Shown one piece after another: positions 54,880 through 63,821 of a stretch of DNA of 64,000 nt. This stretch comes from Pontibacter coccineus (GTDB lineage: Bacteria; Bacteroidota; Bacteroidia; Cytophagales; Hymenobacteraceae), in assembly GCF_030546575.1 (NCBI RefSeq), contig NZ_JAUOTN010000002.1:186001-250000 (forward strand), given 5' to 3'. The notes below the pieces were generated by a model. That model did not search any database and had not been told where the DNA came from. It saw only the letters and a list, made by a program, of their open reading frames with translations. Both the position numbers and the translations under genes were made by a program. Position 1 is the stretch's first letter; each line of letters begins with the position of its first letter.

Positions 54880-56028
54880 ATGATATATTTCAGGCTTTTA
54901 TTTTGCGCGTTTGCTGTGCTATACAGCTCTTTAGCCTACGGTCAACTAAACAACGACGCACTGAAGCTGGCTATACCTGTTAATCCTGAAAATGCTAACC
55001 AGATTAGAATTGGCCTGCACGCCTTTGGCTTTTCTAAAAACAACGAGTACTTTAATAGAATAGCCGACGGCTATACCTTGTTTGGCTACCATTTGATGCC
55101 CCGGGTGAGCTATTACCCATCTGCTTCCGTGCGAATTGATGCGGGCGCTTTTATCTGGAAGGACTTTGGCAGTTCAGGTTATCAGGACTTTCAACCGACC
55201 TTCACCGTAAAGTGGCAGCAGGAAAACTGGGCTTTTGTGTTCGGCACATTGGAGGGTAACATCAGCCATGGTTATGTGGAGCCGCTATACGATTTTGAGC
55301 GGGTGATCAATGACCGGCTGGAGAACGGCCTGCAGTTTTTACTGAACACCCACCGGGTAAAACTGGATGCCTGGATCGACTGGAGCAAAATGATCTACCC
55401 GGCTGACCCGGTGCGGGAGGAAGTGGCCGGCGGCATCAGCTCCGCCATACGCCTGCTCAACAAACCCGGCAGAGTAGAGGGCGACACCTTGCGCCTGGCT
55501 ATACCTGTGCAGTTCACAGCGCAGCACAAGGGCGGCCAGATCGACAGCTCTCCCTTGCCGCTGTTGACCGTGTTCAATGCCGCCGTAGGCTTTGAGTTGG
55601 AGCGGCAACTGCCCCACCGCGTACTCCACCGGGTATACACGAAGAACTACCTGCTCGGTTTCAATGACTTCTCCAATACGTTTCAACTGCCTTTCACAAA
55701 AGGTGCTGCCGTATACCTGAACGCAGGTATAGACACCAAATACCAGGATGTGATGCTGAGCTATTGGCGTGGAGACGGGTATATTACGGAGCTGGGTGGC
55801 AAATTATTTCAGTCGGCTTCCACAACCTACAAGAACCCTGACTACATTCAGGAAGACCGGCACCTGCTGATCCTGCGCCTGATGAAAGACATCGAAATAA
55901 TGGAGGACCTATCTCTGACGCTGCGCCTGGAGCCTGTGGTCGATCTTGATGATCCGAAACTGGAATTTTCGAACGCCATCTACCTGACGTTCGATACGGA
56001 CTTTTTTGTCGCGAGGCCCCGTAAGTAA
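54880..56028 (+). CDS. Secreted or outer-membrane protein, unknown function
   Basis: 382 residues from the ATG at 54880, chosen because it gives a clean signal peptide (MIYFRLLFCAFAVLYSSLAY, cut before GQLNND). The body has many aromatic, alternating strands (VSYYPSASVRIDAGAFIWKD, FTVKWQQENWAFVFGTLEGN, DVMLSYWRGDGYITELGGKL) and ends FDTDFFVARPRK, which suggests a beta-barrel or outer-membrane protein. No family recognised. Confidence 0.72.
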   Translation: MIYFRLLFCAFAVLYSSLAYGQLNNDALKLAIPVNPENANQIRIGLHAFGFSKNNEYFNRIADGYTLFGYHLMPRVSYYPSASVRIDAGAFIWKDFGSSGYQDFQPTFTVKWQQENWAFVFGTLEGNISHGYVEPLYDFERVINDRLENGLQFLLNTHRVKLDAWIDWSKMIYPADPVREEVAGGISSAIRLLNKPGRVEGDTLRLAIPVQFTAQHKGGQIDSSPLPLLTVFNAAVGFELERQLPHRVLHRVYTKNYLLGFNDFSNTFQLPFTKGAAVYLNAGIDTKYQDVMLSYWRGDGYITELGGKLFQSASTTYKNPDYIQEDRHLLILRLMKDIEIMEDLSLTLRLEPVVDLDDPKLEFSNAIYLTFDTDFFVARPRK

Positions 56029-56033
56029 AAGGC

Positions 56034-56663
56034 TTATACCGCCGCCTGGGAATTGCGCTCTTTGAGCTGGGTGGATTGTTCGTAATCGTCGCGCGTCATG
56101 CCGTAATAGCTTATGTCGAGGAGCTCCTCGGAATCAGCCCCCCTGAAGTCGCTCCTCAGCACACCTTCTTTCACAAAGCCGCAGCTCTCGGCCAGCCGGG
56201 CACATCCATTATTATACTGTGTGCAGCGCATGTATACCTTGTTGAGCTTCACGTCTTCAAACGCAAAGTGAAGCACCGCCCTGAAAGCCTCCTGCGCCAG
56301 GTCCAGCATGTCGGACCAGCTGGTGAAGTACAAGGCGGCCTCCGCTTTCGGCACGGAACGGTCTATGTTCTTGAGCGTGATATCGCCAATGTACGTGTTA
56401 CTTTCCCGAAGCCACACCCCAAAATCAAACTGCTTGCGGTTATCCCAGTCCGTGCGCAGCTGGGCCAGCTGCGTGCGTGCATCCTCCAGTACGCGCACAC
56501 GCGCCACTCTTCCGATAAAGGCAGGTCTTAAGGCAGATGTATCTTCCTGAATGAGGCGCATAAACTCCTGCTCATCGCCTTCTGCATACGGCCTGATGAC
56601 CAGGTGATCTGTCACTAGCTGTTCGTCAAAAGCATCTGGCAGGGTATTGTATAAAAAGCTCAT
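56034..56663 (-). CDS. GNAT family N-acetyltransferase, RimJ/RimL-like
   Basis: 209 residues: LVIRPYAEGDEQEFMRLIQE (about 22-41), FGVWLRESNTYIGDITLKNI, ALYFTSWSDMLDLAQEAFRA, and VYMRCTQYNNGCARLAESCG (about 144-163). The acetyl-CoA loop differs from the usual Q/R-x-x-G-x-G/A, so activity is likely but less certain. Converges with the preceding plus-strand gene with five bases between stops. Confidence 0.85.
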   Translation of the reverse strand: MSFLYNTLPDAFDEQLVTDHLVIRPYAEGDEQEFMRLIQEDTSALRPAFIGRVARVRVLEDARTQLAQLRTDWDNRKQFDFGVWLRESNTYIGDITLKNIDRSVPKAEAALYFTSWSDMLDLAQEAFRAVLHFAFEDVKLNKVYMRCTQYNNGCARLAESCGFVKEGVLRSDFRGADSEELLDISYYGMTRDDYEQSTQLKERNSQAAV

Positions 56664-56844
56664 AGGTGTCGTTTCGTTTTAATGGAACAGGTGGATTGTT
56701 GCCGCTCCAGCTTTGTCTGTCATACGCTATTCAGCCAAAAATGTAAGGATAATCTTCATTGCCTTGGCCGGTACCAACCGACCACGAGTTGCGGCCGTTA
56801 TAGGATGATACAAGGTATGTGCTAAAAACTTTAACCATTGATCT

Positions 56845-57711
56845 ATGAAAAACAGACTGGAAGGCAAAGTCGCCATCGTAACGGGCGGCGGAACAGGTAT
56901 AGGAGAGGCCATTTGCAAGAAATTTGCGCAAGAAGGAGCCCGCGTCGTGGTGGCGGGCTTCCCCGAGGACCCCGTGGAGGATGTAGCGAAGGAAATCCAA
57001 AAGGAGGGAGGAGAAGCGATCGCCTATACCGGCGACATTTCTACGGCAGCCAATGCGAAGGCCTGTGTTGACTTGGCGGTGAAGCAATATGGACAGCTCA
57101 ACATCCTGGTCAACAATGCCGGCGTTTTCCCGGAGGTAAATCTGCTGCAGGACTACACCGAAGAAGCCCTGGACTATATGATCAAGAACAACATCAAGTC
57201 GGCCTTTGCCATGAGCAAGGCCGCGCTGCCCGAACTGCACAAGACGAAAGGAAATATCGTGTCGGCCGGATCGGAGGCTGGCGTGATAGGTATAGCGCAG
57301 AACACACCCTACGGTGGCACCAAAGGTTTTATTCATGCCTTTATGAAAGGACTGGCCGTGGAGCAGGCGCAGTTCGGGGTAAGGGTCAACATCGTGGGCC
57401 CGGGACCGATTGACACCGCCTGGACGCATGAGAGTACCGGCCCGATGGATGGCAAAATGGTGAAGACCATGAAAGGTGCCACGCCCATGGGCCGCAGAGG
57501 CAGCCCGGAGGAAGTGGCGAACGTTTACTGCTTCCTGGCCTCAGACGAAGCCTCATATGTGACAGGTGCGCTCTATATGGTAGATGGGGGCATCACGGTG
57601 GCAAAAGGCCCGGTAGGAGAGGAAGCGGACTCGAGTATGAAGGAACAGCCCAAAGGTAAGCTGGACCTAGAGCACTCTAAAGAGGGCCATACCTCCATCC
57701 GGAATAAATAA
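56845..57711 (+). CDS. SDR family oxidoreductase
   Basis: 288 residues of the classical short-chain dehydrogenase/reductase type. Cofactor loop TGGGTGIG (13-20), NNAG at 90-93, catalytic Ser around 140-143 (IVSAGSEAG), Tyr156 and Lys160 (PYGGTKGF). The final 40 residues are a charged tail (KEQPKGKLDLEHSKEGHTS) beyond the usual SDR end. The substrate is unknown; a 3-oxoacyl-ACP or sugar-alcohol type is possible. A terminator with GGTATAG in its loop follows. Confidence 0.9.
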   Translation: MKNRLEGKVAIVTGGGTGIGEAICKKFAQEGARVVVAGFPEDPVEDVAKEIQKEGGEAIAYTGDISTAANAKACVDLAVKQYGQLNILVNNAGVFPEVNLLQDYTEEALDYMIKNNIKSAFAMSKAALPELHKTKGNIVSAGSEAGVIGIAQNTPYGGTKGFIHAFMKGLAVEQAQFGVRVNIVGPGPIDTAWTHESTGPMDGKMVKTMKGATPMGRRGSPEEVANVYCFLASDEASYVTGALYMVDGGITVAKGPVGEEADSSMKEQPKGKLDLEHSKEGHTSIRNK

Positions 57712-57732
57712 GCACTCCCAGGTATAATAATC

Positions 57733-57766
57733 AAAGCGCCCGCAGGTATAGGACTGCGGGCGCTTT
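57733..57766. terminator. Terminator with GGTATAG in the loop
   Basis: Perfect 13-base stem AAAGCGCCCGCAG / CTGCGGGCGCTTT; the 8-base loop is GTATAGGA, so the GGTATAG motif spans the stem-loop junction. T residues follow (GCTTTTAT). It separates convergent genes. Confidence 0.85.
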
Positions 57767-57790
57767 GCTTTTATCAGGTATAGCCGAGGG

Positions 57791-58222
57791 CTATTGATTC
57801 AGGAGGAATGGGTACTTGAAGTGTTTCGGGCTGTTGAGCTGCTGCTGGCGCATCATCACCTGCAGGGTATGGGCCGTTTCGTTGAAATACTCCAGCCTGC
57901 GGATCAGCATTTCTTTCTGCAGGATGACACCGCCTGCCGTTTTCATGTAAGCTTTTTTGTCTTCCATCACACGCTGCAGTGTATCCATCACCGTGTTCTC
58001 GTTTTGCTCAAACCAACGCGTGAAATCCTCCAGGCGGGCTGCCCCGGTCGTTTCAGATTTGAACTCAAGGCCGTGCAAACGCAGAATGTCGGCTAGCAGG
58101 TCTACCTCCAGCGGAATAGATACATTGTAAGGCATGGAGCGAACCTCCAGTTTGCTGTTCAGGGCTCCGATGATCGTGGCCAGGTTTTCTTTAAAGCGAA
58201 CGTATAGTGCTGCCGCCTCCAT
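57791..58222 (-). CDS. Conserved protein of unknown function
   Basis: 143 residues, mostly alpha-helical and without a signal peptide (MEAAALYVRFKENLATIIGA start; later VMDTLQRVMEDKKAYMKTAG, MLIRRLEYFNETAHTLQVMM). I do not recognise a family. It lies downstream of MoxR on the same strand but is separated from it by a repeat element. Confidence 0.7.
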   Translation of the reverse strand: MEAAALYVRFKENLATIIGALNSKLEVRSMPYNVSIPLEVDLLADILRLHGLEFKSETTGAARLEDFTRWFEQNENTVMDTLQRVMEDKKAYMKTAGGVILQKEMLIRRLEYFNETAHTLQVMMRQQQLNSPKHFKYPFLLNQ

Positions 58223-58549
58223 AGGTTTCAGGGTATTGTGTCAAAAAATCAGTACAGGCGCAAAATTACACCAATAAGCTTAGATTGCTAAATTGTTGGT
58301 AGGTTAAATTGCTAAATGGCTGAATTGTTAAGTGGTTGAAAGCTTAGGCTACTGATTGTCAGTTGCTGGTAGTTGAATGGTTTAATTGTTCAATTGCTAA
58401 ATTGCTAAATTGTTGAAACCCTGTATACCTGAAAAGTAGAATAGGGCACGTCTCTGGTTTAACTTTCAACTGCATTCAGCTAGCTGAAGGTATACCTGAG
58501 AAATTCTATACAATCAACAATTTAACCATCAACAATTTAACAATTTAAT
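58223..58549. other. 327-base spacer occupied by a repeat element
   Basis: No gene is visible. The left 60 bases are ordinary; the rest is an AT-rich inverted-repeat element (58286-58550) with GTATACC-type motifs inside (58423, 58490). Confidence 0.7.
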
Positions 58550-58550
58550 T
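58286..58550. repeat. MITE-like AT-rich inverted-repeat element, copy 2
   Basis: Left arm around 58286-58315 (CTAAATTGTTGG, GGTTAAATTGCT) and right arm 58511-58550 (AACAATTTAACCATCAACAA and on) are imperfect inverted repeats. Internal copies of AATTGCTAAATTG also occur (58390-58416). The right arm shares an exact run of about 21 bases, from ACCATCAACAATTT on, with the right arm of the element at 50572-50758, and likewise touches the stop codon of a minus-strand gene. Confidence 0.65.
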
Positions 58551-59515
58551 TATAACAACTCCTGTATCAGCTGCTCCACTGTTATACCTTCTGCCTCGGC
58601 TCTGAAGTTGCGCACGATGCGGTGACGGAGAATGGGCAAGGCCACAGCCTGCACGTCTTCTATATCAGGTGAGTATTTGCCGTTGAGCAGGGCGTTGCAC
58701 TTTGCCCCGATGATCAGATGCTGCGAGGCCCGTGGTCCGGCACCCCACTCGAGGTATTGGCTGGCTCGTTCAGATCCCATCGCTGTGTTAGGACGGGTTT
58801 TGTGCACCAGTTTCACGGCATACTCCACCACATTGTCCACCACCGGTACGCGGCGCACCAGTTGCTGGAAAGCCAGGATGTCATCAGCGTGCAGGATCTT
58901 GTCGAGGGCCACACGGGCAGCGCCGGTTGTGTTCTTCACAATCTGCAGTTCCGACTCGTAGCTCGGATAGCCCAACGTGATGTTGAACATGAAACGGTCG
59001 AGCTGTGCTTCGGGTAGGGGGTAGGTGCCTTCCTGCTCGATCGGGTTTTGAGTGGCCAGCACGAAGAAGGGGCGGGGCAGTTCGTAGCGCTTGCCGGCAA
59101 CGGTTACGGCATACTCCTGCATGGCCTCCAGCAGGGCCGCCTGCGTTTTAGGAGGTGTGCGGTTTATCTCATCCGCCAGAATGATGTTGGCGAAGATGGG
59201 GCCCGTCACGAAGTTGAAATTACGGTCCTTGTCCATCGTTTCGGCCCCTACAATGTCGCTCGGCATCAGGTCCGGGGTAAACTGCACCCGGCTGAAAGAC
59301 ATGTCGAGCGAGGAGGCGATGGTCTGGATGAGGAGGGTTTTGGCAAGGCCCGGCACGCCAACCAAGAGGCAGTGCCCCTGACAAAAAACAGCTGTGAGCA
59401 CCAGGCGCACGACTTCTTCCTGTCCTACGATCACTTTTGATATTTCGGAAGTGAGGTCGTGGTAGGACCGGTGCAGCGCGTCGGCTGCTTCTTTGTCAGA
59501 GGTATACTGCTTCAT
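58550..59515 (-). CDS. MoxR-family AAA+ ATPase
   Basis: 321 residues. Walker A GVPGLAKT (53-60), Walker B IILADEINRTPPKTQAALLE (about 110-129), sensor ATQNPIEQEGTYPLPEAQLD, and the C-terminal lid with SERASQYLEWGAGPRASQHL. MoxR ATPases act as chaperones, often with VWA/DUF58 partners; those are not adjacent here. It starts eight bases after the SurA-like gene, so it is probably cotranscribed with the PPIase genes. Confidence 0.93.
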   Translation of the reverse strand: MKQYTSDKEAADALHRSYHDLTSEISKVIVGQEEVVRLVLTAVFCQGHCLLVGVPGLAKTLLIQTIASSLDMSFSRVQFTPDLMPSDIVGAETMDKDRNFNFVTGPIFANIILADEINRTPPKTQAALLEAMQEYAVTVAGKRYELPRPFFVLATQNPIEQEGTYPLPEAQLDRFMFNITLGYPSYESELQIVKNTTGAARVALDKILHADDILAFQQLVRRVPVVDNVVEYAVKLVHKTRPNTAMGSERASQYLEWGAGPRASQHLIIGAKCNALLNGKYSPDIEDVQAVALPILRHRIVRNFRAEAEGITVEQLIQELL

Positions 59516-59523
59516 GTAGGTGT

Positions 59524-60900
59524 CTATTGCGTTAAGTCAAGCACTTTGCATTGGTCGTACTCCGGGTCGATCTCAATGAACACGGTGTCCATGTTCTTTC
59601 GGAACCACTCATCCACAGCCTTGTCTCGCTTCTGCGCCAGAGCGGCGGCGGCTATCTTCTGGTAGTCGTCGCTCATATTGGCCACGTGAGGAGTCGATTT
59701 GTAGCGAAGCATAATGATACGGGCTGCCTCTCTGCCGTCAGGCGTGGTAAAGGTCACCGGCTTCGACACGTCACCCACTTTCATGGTGTCGATCACGAAG
59801 AAAATACCTGGCTCCACTTCATTCATCGGGATGTACGAATTACCCGTCATACGACTGATGATGGTACCTCCGTTGTCCTTTGTGTTCTTATCGTCCGAAA
59901 ATTCTTTGGCAGCCTTTGCAAAGCTGATGCTGTCGTTCACGATGAGGGTGCGCACGCTGTCCAGTGCGGCGATCGCGTCCTGCACATCCACGCGGGCAGT
60001 TTCAGGTTTGATGAGGATGTGACGTGTGTTGAACTCCTGACCCTTGCGCTCGATCAGCTGGATCAGGTGAAAACCGAACATCGACTCGATTACGTTCGAC
60101 ATCTGGCCTGGCTCGAGGCGCAGCGCAGCAGCTTCGTACTCCGGCACCAGTTCTTTTTTCTTGAAGAAACCAAGCTCTCCGCCTGCTTCTGCCGAGCCCG
60201 GGTCTTCTGAGTGTTCTTTTGCCAATGTGGCAAAATCTTCCCCGGCCACAATGCGGGCACGCAGTGCTTCCAGCTTCTGGCGGGCTGCCTGCTTCTGCTG
60301 GCGGCTCACCTCGGCATACTTCACAATGTGGCTCAGCTGCACTTCGCTCGAGAAGTAAGGCAAGCTGTCAGCGGGGATCTGGTTGAAATAGCGGCGTACC
60401 TCTTTCGGGGTTACGGTTACTTTGTCAGTGATCTCGCGCTGCATCTTTTCCGATACCATCTGGTTGCGAACAGAGCGGCGCAGTTCGTCGCGCAGTTGTT
60501 TCACGCTCTTGTTATAATATTGTTCCAGACGCTCTGTACCGCCTACCTGCGAGGCCAGGTAATCAATTCTGCGGTTCAGTTCGCCGGTTATGGCAGTTTC
60601 TTCCACTACAACAGAGTCGATCTCGGCACGGGCCAGCAACAGCTTCTCCTGCACCATCGATTTCAGAATCTCGCACTTCATGGGCTCGGTCTGCGCGCTC
60701 GGCTGCTGTTTGTTCTGGGCCAGGAACTGCAGGTAGCTGAACTCAAGCTCCGATCGCAGGATCACGTGGTTGTCTACCTTGGCTATGATGCCATCCAGTT
60801 TCTTCTGGGTAGGCGCCTGTGCCGTAGCTGTTGTAAAGGCTGTGATCAGGCTGAGCAGTAGCAGGGCCAGGGTTTTCGTTTTATGGGTTGTGTTATGCAT
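59524..60900 (-). CDS. SurA-like periplasmic peptidyl-prolyl isomerase
   Basis: 458 residues with a signal peptide (TLALLLLSLITAFTTATAQA, cut near 28). SurA N-terminal domain about 35-165 (DGIIAKVDNHVILRSELEFS), then two parvulin domains: about 180-285 (VQLSHIVKYAEVSRQQKQAA, DPGSAEAGGELGFFKKKELV) and 292-400 (FNTRHILIKPETARVDVQDA, TKDNGGTIISRMTGNSYIP). It helps outer-membrane proteins fold. It follows the larger PPIase lipoprotein gene by 36 bases. Confidence 0.93.
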   Translation of the reverse strand: MHNTTHKTKTLALLLLSLITAFTTATAQAPTQKKLDGIIAKVDNHVILRSELEFSYLQFLAQNKQQPSAQTEPMKCEILKSMVQEKLLLARAEIDSVVVEETAITGELNRRIDYLASQVGGTERLEQYYNKSVKQLRDELRRSVRNQMVSEKMQREITDKVTVTPKEVRRYFNQIPADSLPYFSSEVQLSHIVKYAEVSRQQKQAARQKLEALRARIVAGEDFATLAKEHSEDPGSAEAGGELGFFKKKELVPEYEAAALRLEPGQMSNVIESMFGFHLIQLIERKGQEFNTRHILIKPETARVDVQDAIAALDSVRTLIVNDSISFAKAAKEFSDDKNTKDNGGTIISRMTGNSYIPMNEVEPGIFFVIDTMKVGDVSKPVTFTTPDGREAARIIMLRYKSTPHVANMSDDYQKIAAAALAQKRDKAVDEWFRKNMDTVFIEIDPEYDQCKVLDLTQ

Positions 60901-60936
60901 GTTAGCTTCTATCGGTTCTCTTGTTGCGGACCCGCT

Positions 60937-63246
60937 TTATTTTCTGATGATTTTATCGACCTCTGTCTGGTTAACGCTAACCGGATTTTTTTCCTGCAGC
61001 TGCTTTACCCATTGCTCGTCCAGGTAGTTCTGGTAGTCGGCCGTTACCTGGCCTCTCACCTCGGAAAGCTGCTTCGGAGCAGGAGCCAGCACATCGTGCA
61101 CGATCACCAGGTACTGGCGTCCGTTCAGTTCGGTGTTGTAAGTGCCCTTTTCCCACTTCACAGCGTCTACAGCTTTGTTCTCGCCTTTCTGGAATTTCTT
61201 CTCTGTGATCTGCACACCCAGCGGGTTGCCGGCATTCAGGTTTTCGGCCAGCACGCTTAGTTCAGGCGAGTAAAGCGTGAACGATACGCGTCTGTTGCGG
61301 CGGCGACCGGTTTCGGTATTGTCAGCGGCGGCCTGCTTTGTCTTGCCCAGAGCTTTGGCGCTGAGTTGGCTGGCTGGTACGCCACGCTTGGTCAGGTAGG
61401 CGACAATGGCTTTGGAGCGCTCAGCAGAGAGGTTGCGCTTGCCCGCTGCCTCACGTGCGTCGGCATGGCCGTTCACTTCCAGCGTCAGGTTCGGGTTATT
61501 GCTCAGGCGGTCAGCCAGTTCGTTCAGGCGCGCTATACTTGCCTGATCCGGCGTGGCGCTGTTTGTCTCAAACGAAATGTCGGCTGGTTTGCCGTTGCGT
61601 ACCTCGTAGCGGCGATCGTTCAACTGCTGCTGGGCCTTGTTGAGCAGTTCCGCATTGGCAGCACTGATCACGGTGGCGTGCGCACGCTCTTTCCACTGGT
61701 ACTTGTCGCGGTTCTGATCAAAAAATGCCTTCAGTCCAGTGGTGTCTTCCACCGCCTTAGACCATACCTTCTCGTCCATCAACTGGAAAAGCAGGATGCC
61801 GTCGTGGTACTCACGTACCAGCATGCGGTAGTCAGGGTATTTGTTCTCCAGGTTAGCACGCTCATACGCCAGCAGGCTCTTCTGCACAAAGTTGTCGTAG
61901 AGCGAGTTCATGTGGTGTTGCGGAGTGCCGGCCATGCGCGGGCGCTGCTCCGCTTTCACGTAGGTATAGAAGTCGGCTACGGTATAAGGCTTGCCCTGAA
62001 TCGTGAACAAGTTGTTCTTCAGCGTTTTGTCGGCGGCATCAAAATCCCACTTGCCTTGCAGCAGGTCGTCTGTCGCCTTGCTTAAAGCCGCGGCTTTGAC
62101 AGTAGCGTCTTCGGTAAAGTTGTTTTCTGATTTAATGCGCTTTAGGAAGGCCGCCTTGTTGAGCTCGGATCGGGAGTCCTTGGCGATCTTGTTGCGCAGG
62201 TTTTGCTCCATGTCCTCGAACGAAGGGATGGGTTGCTTGCCGAGCAGCTTGATGATGTGCCAGCCATAGGGTGTCAGGACAGGAGGGGCCACTTCGCCTT
62301 CTTTCTTGAGGGCAAATGCCACTTCCTCGAAAGACGGAATCATGCGGCCAGTACCGAACCAGGGCAGTTCACCGCCGTTGGCGGCAGAGTTGGCGTCTTC
62401 CGAAAACTCAGCCGCCAGGCGGTCCCAGTTCTCGTTGCGCTGCACACGCTTGTAAATGGCGTCCACGCGCTGCTTGGCAGCCAGCGAGTCTGCCTTTGGA
62501 ATGCCCGGCGTGGCGCGCACCATGATGTGGGCCACTTTCACTTCGCCCTGCGCGGCACGTTTGTCGTTTACTTTGATCAGGTGATAGCCAAAACGGGAGC
62601 GAACCGGCTGCGAGATCTGGCCAACCGGTGTTTTGTAGGCGGCGTCTTCGAAGCGGTACACCATCTGCATGGCTGTGAAATAACCCAGGTTGCCACCGTT
62701 CTCGCTGGCGGATGGGTCGTGAGAAAACTCACGGGCCAGCTTGCCGAAATCCTCACCGGCCTCGAGCCGCTTGCGCAGCTCCAGGGCCTGGTTGTAGGCA
62801 GCCAGGGTGTCCTGCGGGCTCGGGTCGTTTGGCAGGCCCAGCAGTATGTGCGATGCGTTTACCTCCTGTTTCAGGCGCTCGTAAGCTTCCCGCACCAGTT
62901 GGTCGGTCACGCTCTTTTCAGTGAGGTAGGGTTGTGCAAGCTGCTCTTTGTAGCCCTCCAGTTCGCGCTTAAAAGCGGCAGTGGTGTCCAGGCCACGGCC
63001 CTCGCCTTCCATCACCTTCAGTTTAAACCGGGTATAGAGGTCGAGGTACTCGCTTACACTCTGGCGGGTATAGGCGTCTTCATTGCCCCCGTTGTTCTTC
63101 TCATACACATACTGAAACTCGGATGTGTAGATAGGTTGGGATCCAATGGTCGCAATGATAGGTTCCTGCTTGTCATTCTTCTTAGTTGCGGTACAGCCGG
63201 CCATAACAAGGGCCGCTGCCGCAACAAGTAGTTGATTGCTGCGCAT
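60937..63246 (-). CDS. PPIase lipoprotein with a nested OmpA-like domain
   Basis: 769 residues from the ATG at 63246, chosen because it gives a lipoprotein signal (MRSNQLLVAAAALVMAGCTA, Cys18); an upstream ATG adds 18 residues. Two parvulin domains lie at about 130-235 (VNASHILLGLPNDPSPQDTL, ENGGNLGYFTAMQMVYRFED) and 240-350 (VKVAHIMVRATPGIPKADSL, NGGELPWFGTGRMIPSFEEV). Residues about 555-660 are OmpA-like and peptidoglycan-binding in type (LEVNGHADAREAAGKRNLSA, LSAERSKAIVAYLTKRGVPA, TGRRRNRRVSFTL), inserted within the helical PPIase C-terminal region, which resumes at VQITEKKFQKGENKAVDAVK. Likely an envelope chaperone held to the cell wall. First of three genes with SurA and MoxR. Confidence 0.87.
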   Translation of the reverse strand: MRSNQLLVAAAALVMAGCTATKKNDKQEPIIATIGSQPIYTSEFQYVYEKNNGGNEDAYTRQSVSEYLDLYTRFKLKVMEGEGRGLDTTAAFKRELEGYKEQLAQPYLTEKSVTDQLVREAYERLKQEVNASHILLGLPNDPSPQDTLAAYNQALELRKRLEAGEDFGKLAREFSHDPSASENGGNLGYFTAMQMVYRFEDAAYKTPVGQISQPVRSRFGYHLIKVNDKRAAQGEVKVAHIMVRATPGIPKADSLAAKQRVDAIYKRVQRNENWDRLAAEFSEDANSAANGGELPWFGTGRMIPSFEEVAFALKKEGEVAPPVLTPYGWHIIKLLGKQPIPSFEDMEQNLRNKIAKDSRSELNKAAFLKRIKSENNFTEDATVKAAALSKATDDLLQGKWDFDAADKTLKNNLFTIQGKPYTVADFYTYVKAEQRPRMAGTPQHHMNSLYDNFVQKSLLAYERANLENKYPDYRMLVREYHDGILLFQLMDEKVWSKAVEDTTGLKAFFDQNRDKYQWKERAHATVISAANAELLNKAQQQLNDRRYEVRNGKPADISFETNSATPDQASIARLNELADRLSNNPNLTLEVNGHADAREAAGKRNLSAERSKAIVAYLTKRGVPASQLSAKALGKTKQAAADNTETGRRRNRRVSFTLYSPELSVLAENLNAGNPLGVQITEKKFQKGENKAVDAVKWEKGTYNTELNGRQYLVIVHDVLAPAPKQLSEVRGQVTADYQNYLDEQWVKQLQEKNPVSVNQTEVDKIIRK

Positions 63247-63410
63247 AAATAGATGATAAACTAACGCTTGGTTTTGCCCTGACGAGGTCAGATCATGCAA
63301 TTTTAGTTAATTTTTCTGACAGATTAGTCAAAAAGTACCACTATAATCCTATTGCATGCGATTTCGTTCCGGATAACGGACGCGGGGCGCTAAAAGTGTG
63401 CAGTTCAGCC

Positions 63411-63821
63411 CTATTTAATTTTTTTGTACAGGAAGCAGGTGTTCTGGCTGTCGCTAGTCTCAAATTCCACACGGTCCATGATGCGGTTGACGAGGGCGAT
63501 GCCGACGCCCCCCTTTTTTCCGACCCGGATGTGCTCTTCGATGTTGGGCTCTTTATACTCAGAGCGGCGGAAGGCCACCCCGTTGTCGACGATCTCGAAT
63601 TTGAGCATGCCCGCCTTCTCCGTGATGAAGAGGGAAATGCTTTTGGACGGGTCTTCGCTGTTGGCATGGATGATGAGGTTGGCGCATATCTCATCCACGG
63701 CCAATACGATCTGGTTCATCTGGATGTCTGTCAGGGTATACGCTGCCAGATACTCCGTCACGAAGTCCCGTATTTGCTTCAGATTTTTTTTAGTACAGCT
63801 AACTGTAATTTTATTATTCAT
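63411..63821 (-). CDS. RsbW-like anti-sigma factor (HATPase kinase)
   Basis: 136 residues from the ATG at 63821; a TTG two codons upstream is less likely. The GHKL ATPase boxes are visible: N box IVLAVDEICANLIIHAN (about 40-56), G1-like FEIVDNGVAF and G2 RVGKKGGVGIALVNRIMD. Such kinases phosphorylate STAS antagonists or bind a sigma factor. Its start overlaps the STAS gene end by eight bases, so the two form a partner-switching pair. The controlled sigma factor or effector is not visible here. Confidence 0.88.
   Translation of the reverse strand: MNNKITVSCTKKNLKQIRDFVTEYLAAYTLTDIQMNQIVLAVDEICANLIIHANSEDPSKSISLFITEKAGMLKFEIVDNGVAFRRSEYKEPNIEEHIRVGKKGGVGIALVNRIMDRVEFETSDSQNTCFLYKKIK

Noticed and set aside
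62203-63231. Long plus-strand frame opposite the PPIase lipoprotein
   Set aside because: The minus strand encodes recognisable parvulin and OmpA-like domains; this is a shadow frame.
63246-63300. Upstream ATG for the PPIase lipoprotein
   Set aside because: The longer N-terminus is polar and would bury the clear lipoprotein signal that begins at 63246.
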